Shown: positions 59,179 to 64,000 of the stretch, piece by piece
Numbering within the stretch: position 1 is the stretch's first letter
Layout: each line of letters opens with the position of its first letter
From: Actinomadura graeca
GTDB taxonomy: Bacteria > Actinomycetota > Actinomycetes > Streptosporangiales > Streptosporangiaceae
Length of the DNA: 64,000 nucleotides
Assembly: GCF_019175365.1 (NCBI RefSeq)
Contig: NZ_CP059572.1
Coordinates: forward strand, 2,480,001-2,544,000
Direction: 5' to 3'
Notes under the pieces: model-generated
What the model saw: only the letters and a program-made list of their open reading frames with translations
Database searches by the model: none
What the model was told of the DNA's origin: nothing
Program-made: the position numbers and the translations under genes

Positions 59179-60425
59179 GCGGCTCCACGGTGTTCAGGAC
59201 CGTCCGGCGGCACATGTCCCCCGGGCTCGCCGCCGTGTACCGGGACGCCGGCCACGGCTCGCACGAGGAGACGGCGGCGGGCGCGACCGTCCGGCTGGCC
59301 GACGGCCGCGAGGTCGTCGACTTCGGCTCCTACGGGGTGACGCTGCTCGGCCACGGGTGCCCGCCGGTGGCCGCGGCGGTCGCCGCGCAGCTCCGGACGA
59401 TGCCCGCGGCGACGCGCTCCCTCGCCAACCCCGCGGTGGCGGAGTTCGTGCGGCGGCTGACCGAGCGGTGCGAGCCGGACCTCGGCCGGGTGTGGATCGG
59501 CAGCGACGGCGCGGACGCGGTCGAGGTCGCGACCAAGCTCGCCATGCGGGTGACGGGCCGGACGCGCCTGCTCGCGGTCGAGGGCGGCTTCCACGGCAAG
59601 ACGCTCGGCGCGCTCGCCCTGACCCACGCGGCGGTGTACCACGAGGGCCTGGAGCCGCTCCTGCGCCACGTCGCCCACCTGCCCGAGGACGATCCGGAGG
59701 CCGTCGCCCGCGAGGCCGCCGCCGGGGACGTCGCGGCGCTGGTGGTCGAGCCGATCCGCGGCGAGGGCGGCGTCCGGCCGCTCGCGCCGGAGATCGCGGA
59801 GCGGTGGGCCGCCGACGCCCGGTCGGCGGGCGCCTTCGTGATCAGCGACGAGATCCAGGTGGGGCTGCGCCGCTGCGGCGACTTCTGCCTGGCGACGGCG
59901 CGGGGCTGGAACCCGGACGCGGTGCTGTTCGGCAAGGCGCTGGGCGGCGGGATCATGCCGATCTCGGTGATGGTCGCCACGTCCGAGCTGTTCCAGCCGC
60001 TCGCCGAGAACCCCGGCTACCACAGCTCCACGTTCGGCGGCCATCCGCTGGCCTGCGCCGCGGCCACCGCCGCGCTGACCGCCATCGAGGAGTTCGCGGA
60101 GCGCGCGCGGGAGGTCGGCGCGGCCGTCGAGGCGGGCCTGCGGACGCTGCGGTCCGGGCATCCCGGCATCGTGGCGGACGTGCGCGGAACCGGCCTGCTC
60201 TGGGGCGTCGACGTGCGCGGCGGCGCGGCCGGGCCCGTGATCGCCGATCTGGCCGCCGCGGGCCTGCTGGTGTCGCCGTGCCTCGGCTCACCGGGAACGA
60301 TCCGATTGCTGCCGCCGATGGTGGCCACCGACGCGGAGATCGGCCGCGCGCTGGAGATCCTGGACGCCACGTTCGCGCTTCAGGCGGCCGTCCCCGCCGC
60401 GGCCCGTCCCGCCGGAAGGTGCTGA
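59166..60425 (+). CDS. Class III PLP aminotransferase
   Basis: 419 residues, omega-aminotransferase fold. D228 and Q231 (ISDEIQVG) position the pyridine ring, and K257 (LFGKALGGG) forms the Schiff base. EGGFHGKTLGAL and STFGGHPLACAAA are typical. It would install a primary amine on an aldehyde or keto intermediate, for instance the end of the acyl chain. Start overlaps the ligase by 13 bp. Confidence 0.9.
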   Translation: MVAVSGSTVFRTVRRHMSPGLAAVYRDAGHGSHEETAAGATVRLADGREVVDFGSYGVTLLGHGCPPVAAAVAAQLRTMPAATRSLANPAVAEFVRRLTERCEPDLGRVWIGSDGADAVEVATKLAMRVTGRTRLLAVEGGFHGKTLGALALTHAAVYHEGLEPLLRHVAHLPEDDPEAVAREAAAGDVAALVVEPIRGEGGVRPLAPEIAERWAADARSAGAFVISDEIQVGLRRCGDFCLATARGWNPDAVLFGKALGGGIMPISVMVATSELFQPLAENPGYHSSTFGGHPLACAAATAALTAIEEFAERAREVGAAVEAGLRTLRSGHPGIVADVRGTGLLWGVDVRGGAAGPVIADLAAAGLLVSPCLGSPGTIRLLPPMVATDAEIGRALEILDATFALQAAVPAAARPAGRC

Positions 60426-60427
60426 GG

Positions 60428-61837
60428 ATGCGCACGGTCACCCGGACCGCCCCGCGGCCCGACTCCCGCTTCGCCGCCGCCGTCCCCCTCGTCGCGGTGG
60501 GCGCGGCGTTCCTGGCGATGTTCGACGCGACGGTGATCAACCTCGCCATCCCGGACCTCGCCCGCGACCACACCTCCGCGACCGTGACGGACCTGACCTG
60601 GACCATCACGCTGTACGCGGTCGTGTTCGCGGCGCTGCTGGCCCCGGCCGGGCGGCTGGCGGACGTCCTCGGGCACCGCACCGTGTACCTGGTGGGGATG
60701 GGGCTGTTCACCGTCGCGTCCCTGCTCTGCGCGGTGTCCCCGAACCTGCCGGCGCTGTTCGCCGGGAGGGCGCTGCAAGGCGCCGGGGCGGCCGTCATGG
60801 TGCCCGCGTCGCTCGCCCTGCTGCTGCGCTACACACCGCCCGATCGCATCGCCCGCGCCATCGGCCTGTGGGGCGCCACGAGCGCCGTCGCCGCCGCCAT
60901 CGGGCCGAGCGCGGGCGGGGTGCTCGTCGACGCCCTGCACTGGCGCTCGCTGTTCTACGTCAACCTGCCCGTCGGGGTGGTGCTGCTCTGCCTGATCCCG
61001 GCGCTCCCCCGGTCCGAGGCGGGCGGCGGGAAGTGGCCCGACCTGCTCGGGACGGCCCTGCTCGGCCTCGGCATCGGGGCGGTGGTGCTGGGCGTCGCCC
61101 AGGGCCAGAGCTGGCATTGGACGGACGCCCGCACGGTCGGCTCGACGTCCGCCGGGGCGCTGATGCTGGCGTTCGCGCTCCTGCGGTCCGTCCGGCATCC
61201 GGTGCCCGCGATCGAGACCGTGCTGTGGCGTACGCGCCAGTACGCGATGGCGAACCTGGGGTCGTTCTGTTACGGCGCCGCGCTGTTCCCGTGGCTGCTC
61301 GTGGGCGTCCTCTACCTCACCGAGGTGTGGCACTACTCGGAGCTGGAGGCGGGCCTCGCGCAGAGCCCGGGCGCGGTCACCGCGGCCGTGAGCGCCCTGA
61401 TGGTGTCCCGGGTGACGGCCCGGTACGGGCCGTGGGTCGCGATCAGCGGCGGCGCGGCGATCATGATCGGGGTGTCGGCCTGGATCCACACGCTGCTGAC
61501 CCCGCACCCGCAGTTCCTCACCTTCTGGCTGCCGACCGGGCTCGTCGTCGGGGTCGGGATGGGCGCGCTGGCGAGCGGGGTGTCCAGCGCGGCGGCCATG
61601 GCCGTGGCCCCGCGGCGGTTCGCCGCGGCGATCGGGCTGAACACCGCCGCGCGGCAGGTGGGGGGCGCGCTCGGGATCGCCGCGCTCGCGGCCATCCTGC
61701 CCCTGGGGGCGGCCGCCGAGCCCGGCGACTACCTCGACGTGTACCTCTTCTGCGGGGCGGTGTCGCTGGTCAGCGTGGTCGCGGGCGTCCTGGTCGCGCT
61801 GGGCGGGCGGCGGGGGGCGGGGGGCGACCCGCCGTGA
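60428..61837 (+). CDS. MFS exporter (DHA2-like)
   Basis: 469 residues, about 14 helices. GRLADVLGHRTVYL is the loop 2-3 MFS motif, and GRALQGAGAAVMVPASLALL is the motif C region of proton-driven drug exporters. It is probably the exporter for the region E product, parallel to the one in region B. Ribosome site GAGG overlaps the ATG. Confidence 0.88.
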   Translation: MRTVTRTAPRPDSRFAAAVPLVAVGAAFLAMFDATVINLAIPDLARDHTSATVTDLTWTITLYAVVFAALLAPAGRLADVLGHRTVYLVGMGLFTVASLLCAVSPNLPALFAGRALQGAGAAVMVPASLALLLRYTPPDRIARAIGLWGATSAVAAAIGPSAGGVLVDALHWRSLFYVNLPVGVVLLCLIPALPRSEAGGGKWPDLLGTALLGLGIGAVVLGVAQGQSWHWTDARTVGSTSAGALMLAFALLRSVRHPVPAIETVLWRTRQYAMANLGSFCYGAALFPWLLVGVLYLTEVWHYSELEAGLAQSPGAVTAAVSALMVSRVTARYGPWVAISGGAAIMIGVSAWIHTLLTPHPQFLTFWLPTGLVVGVGMGALASGVSSAAAMAVAPRRFAAAIGLNTAARQVGGALGIAALAAILPLGAAAEPGDYLDVYLFCGAVSLVSVVAGVLVALGGRRGAGGDPP

Positions 61838-62829
61838 ACGGCAGGGAGCACCGGCTGTTCATCGTGACCGCGTCGGTCGTCCCGCTCGTCGGCACGGCCG
61901 CGGCGATGGTGCTGCTGTGGAACCGCGTGTTCGGCCCCGGTGACCTCGTCGCGCTGGCCGTGATGTACACGGTCGCCGGGATCGGGATCAGCACGGGCTA
62001 CCACCGGCTCCTCGCGCACCGGTCCTTCCGGACGTACCGGCCCGTCCATGACGCGCTGGCCGTCGCCGGGACGATCGCGGGCCAGGGCCCGGCCATCACC
62101 TGGGTCGCGCACCACCGCCGCCACCACCGGGTCGCGGACCGCGACGGCGACCCGCACAGCCCGTACTTCCAGGGCGAGCGCACCCGGACGGCCGTGCTCA
62201 GGGGCCTGTGGCACGCCCACCTCGGATGGCTGCTCGACGAGAGGCTCACGTCCGACCCCGTGCGGTACTGCCCCGACCTGGTGCGCGACCGCCACCTGCG
62301 CTGGATCAGCAGGCACTTCGTCTCTTTGCTGCTCGCCGGGCTCGCGGCCCCGGCGGTGCTCGGATTCCTGCTGACCGGCGGCCCCGCCGGGGCGGCCACC
62401 GGCTTCGTCTGGGGCGGGCTGGTGCGGCTGTTCCTGCTCAACCACACGACGTACGCGGTCAACTCCATCGGGCACGTCTACGGCAGGCGCCGGTTCAGCA
62501 CCGCCGACGAGTCCCGCAACATCGGCTGGCTGGCGATCCCCACCTTCGGCGACTCCTTCCACAACAACCACCACGCCTTCCCGCGGGCGGCCGGCCACGG
62601 GATGCGCTGGTACGAGGCCGATCTGAGCGGGCTGTTCATCCTCGCGCTCGCCCGGGCGAACCTGGCCTGGGACGTGATCACCATCGACCGGGCGCGGCAG
62701 GACGCGCGCGCCGCCGGGCTCGTCCGGGCCGGATCCGGGCGGCACGCCCCCCTCACCCCGCCGGTGCCGCTCGCCGAGCGCCCGCGTTCCCGGGAGCCGG
62801 ATCCCGGTGACGCCGGTGACATCGAGTAG
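61834..62829 (+). CDS. Membrane acyl desaturase / acetylenase-like enzyme
   Basis: 331 residues with four or so helices and the three His boxes of delta-9-type diiron desaturases: HRLLAH (57-62), HHRRHH (93-98) and HNNHH (243-247). It would introduce a double or triple bond in a fatty acyl chain bound to CoA or ACP. The combination of ACP, ligase and such a desaturase recalls terminal-alkyne cassettes, which use close relatives. GTG start overlaps the MFS stop. Confidence 0.9.
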   Translation: MNGREHRLFIVTASVVPLVGTAAAMVLLWNRVFGPGDLVALAVMYTVAGIGISTGYHRLLAHRSFRTYRPVHDALAVAGTIAGQGPAITWVAHHRRHHRVADRDGDPHSPYFQGERTRTAVLRGLWHAHLGWLLDERLTSDPVRYCPDLVRDRHLRWISRHFVSLLLAGLAAPAVLGFLLTGGPAGAATGFVWGGLVRLFLLNHTTYAVNSIGHVYGRRRFSTADESRNIGWLAIPTFGDSFHNNHHAFPRAAGHGMRWYEADLSGLFILALARANLAWDVITIDRARQDARAAGLVRAGSGRHAPLTPPVPLAERPRSREPDPGDAGDIE

Positions 62830-62886
62830 GCGCGCACAGCACCAGACCGGAAAGTTCCACAGGACCCGAGGGATTCGAGCAGGCTT

Positions 62887-64000
62887 ATGGACTCACTTTG
62901 GGATCACGTCCTCGGCGCGCGGCACGGCCGGCTCCACTGCTGGACGGGGCAGGGTTTCGTGACGGCGGGCTGGGACGAGGTGGCCGCCGACGCGCGCGCG
63001 ATGGCCGGCGGGCTGCGCCGCCTGGGCGTGCGGCCGGGCGTGCACGTCGCCGCCGTCCTCACCAACTCCCCGCAGGCGGTCCGCGGGGTGCTGGCGGTGT
63101 GGCTGGCGGGAGGGACGGTGGTGTCACTGCCCGTCCCGGCCCGGGGCATGAGCCCGGACGAGTACGCCGGGCAGATCGCCACGCTCGTCGAGCTGGTCGG
63201 ATCGCCGCTCCTGCTGACCGACGGCGAGACGGCCGGCACGATCCCCGAGAAGGTGCGGGCGCGGGTCCGCGCCACGGCGTGGGACTCGGTGGGCGCGGGG
63301 ACGGTCCCCGCGCGGCCGCCCGGCGACGACGAGCCCGCGTTCGTCCAGTTCTCCTCGGGCAGCACCGACCGCCCGAAGGGCTGCGTGCTGACACCCCGCG
63401 CCATCGCCGCGCAGCTCGGCATGATCCGGGAGATGACCGGCGCCGTCCCCGGGCGGGAGACGGTCGTGTCGTGGCTCCCCCTCTCCCACGACATGGGCAT
63501 GTTCGGGTGCCTGATGTTCCCGTGGGCGTTCGACATGCCGCTGGTGCTGTCCACGCCGCAGCGGTTCGGTTTCGGCCCGCGGAGCTGGTTCGCGGACCTG
63601 GCCGAGTTCGGCGGCACGATGACCGCGGGCACGAACACGGCGCTGCGCCTCGCCGCCCGCGCGCAGCGGGGACGGCCGCTGGCACGGCGGCTCGCCGTCC
63701 GGACGGCGATCGTCGGCGCCGAGCGGGTGGAGCGCGAGGCACTGCTGGCGGCCGTCGACGCCTTCGGGCCGAGCGGCCTGGCGCTGAGGGACCTCGTGCC
63801 CGCCTACGGCATGGCGGAGGCGACCCTCGCCGTGTCCGCGACGGCCCCCGGCGCCGAACCCCGGTTCCTCCCCGTGGACGGCATCGAGCTCGCCGACGGG
63901 AAGGTCGTTCCCGCCGACCCGGACGCGCCCGCGGCGTCCTGGCTCGTGGGCTGCGGGACGCCGTGCCCGGGCGTGGAGGTCGCCGCGCCCCCGGACGGGA
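62887..64000 (+). CDS. Fatty-acyl-AMP-ligase-like enzyme, 3' end cut by window
   Basis: The open frame from ATG 62887 runs to the window edge (371 codons). ATP loop FSSGSTDRPKG and the segment SWLPLSHDMGMFGCLMFPW are FAAL hallmarks; TAIVGAERVER and PAYGMAEATLAVS follow in order. FAALs make acyl-adenylates and pass the chain to an ACP without CoA. A second fatty-acid-activating enzyme next to a desaturase supports fatty-acid-derived chemistry. The gap 62830-62886 carries GAGCAGG before the start. Confidence 0.85.
   Translation, partial: MDSLWDHVLGARHGRLHCWTGQGFVTAGWDEVAADARAMAGGLRRLGVRPGVHVAAVLTNSPQAVRGVLAVWLAGGTVVSLPVPARGMSPDEYAGQIATLVELVGSPLLLTDGETAGTIPEKVRARVRATAWDSVGAGTVPARPPGDDEPAFVQFSSGSTDRPKGCVLTPRAIAAQLGMIREMTGAVPGRETVVSWLPLSHDMGMFGCLMFPWAFDMPLVLSTPQRFGFGPRSWFADLAEFGGTMTAGTNTALRLAARAQRGRPLARRLAVRTAIVGAERVEREALLAAVDAFGPSGLALRDLVPAYGMAEATLAVSATAPGAEPRFLPVDGIELADGKVVPADPDAPAASWLVGCGTPCPGVEVAAPPDG

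Noticed and set aside
57309..64000. Terminal-alkyne cassette (FAAL-desaturase-ACP)
   Set aside because: The three components exist, but they are separated by an aminotransferase and an exporter, and His boxes cannot tell an acetylenase from a desaturase. Kept only as a possibility in the desaturase entry.
1..64000. CRISPR arrays, tRNA or rRNA genes, insertion sequences
   Set aside because: No repeat-spacer pattern, no cloverleaf or conserved rRNA segment and no transposase or terminal inverted repeats were seen; repeats found are short tandem or coding repeats.

Overview
The window reads as chromosomal DNA of a high-GC filamentous actinomycete. Third codon positions are almost all G or C, GTG and TTG starts are common, genes overlap at stop/start codons, and SARP/AfsR regulators sit beside biosynthetic genes. 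A Streptosporangiales-like host (for example the Actinomadura group) is a guess; no marker gene is present to settle it. I see no tRNA, rRNA, CRISPR array or insertion sequence.

Region A (1-1.5 kb): the 5' end of an unknown gene and a ROK-family regulator. Region B (1.6-21.5 kb): a biosynthetic cluster. A cobalamin-type radical SAM gene and a 2-aminobenzoate-CoA-ligase-like gene are divergently transcribed. A long translationally coupled minus-strand run then carries a flavin monooxygenase of the 2-aminobenzoyl-CoA monooxygenase/reductase type, two further adenylate-forming ligases, an MFS exporter, two stand-alone hotdog proteins, two ACPs, two intact ketosynthases each followed by a ketosynthase-fold protein lacking the active-site Cys, a FabI-like reductase, a FabG-like ketoreductase and a fused anthranilate synthase. 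The simplest reading is that chorismate is turned into anthranilate, activated as anthraniloyl-CoA (perhaps hydroxylated), and extended by discrete type-II-like enzymes.

Region C (21.8-42.1 kb): a contractile injection system of the extracellular/intracellular phage-tail-like class (eCIS). One minus-strand operon runs from sheath through two tube proteins, a 1333-residue disordered repeat protein, LysM/CIS tube protein, VgrG-like spike, gp25, gpJ and tail protein I to a zinc-ribbon membrane protein. A second operon holds an I36-like membrane protein, a LuxR regulator, a Pvc16-like protein and the AAA+ ATPase. A divergent membrane protein gene lies between them, with two perfect palindromes in the shared promoter region. 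No tail fibre or obvious toxin cargo is recognisable.

Region D (42.5-50.6 kb): two secreted proteins that look like a copper amine oxidase split over adjacent genes, an unknown 395-residue protein, a large AfsR-type STAND regulator and a small SARP. Region E (50.6-64 kb, continuing past the window): a second lipid-type biosynthetic cluster. It has divergent operons: cupin, 7Fe ferredoxin, Rieske ferredoxin, an unrecognised 573-residue protein and a GNAT on the minus strand; and ACP, ferritin-like diiron enzyme, acyl-ACP-thioesterase-like protein, alpha/beta hydrolase, second ACP, acyl-adenylate ligase, class III aminotransferase, MFS exporter, membrane desaturase and a FAAL-like ligase (cut by the window end) on the plus strand. 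It suggests an unsaturated acyl chain that is oxidised and aminated, with the product unknown.
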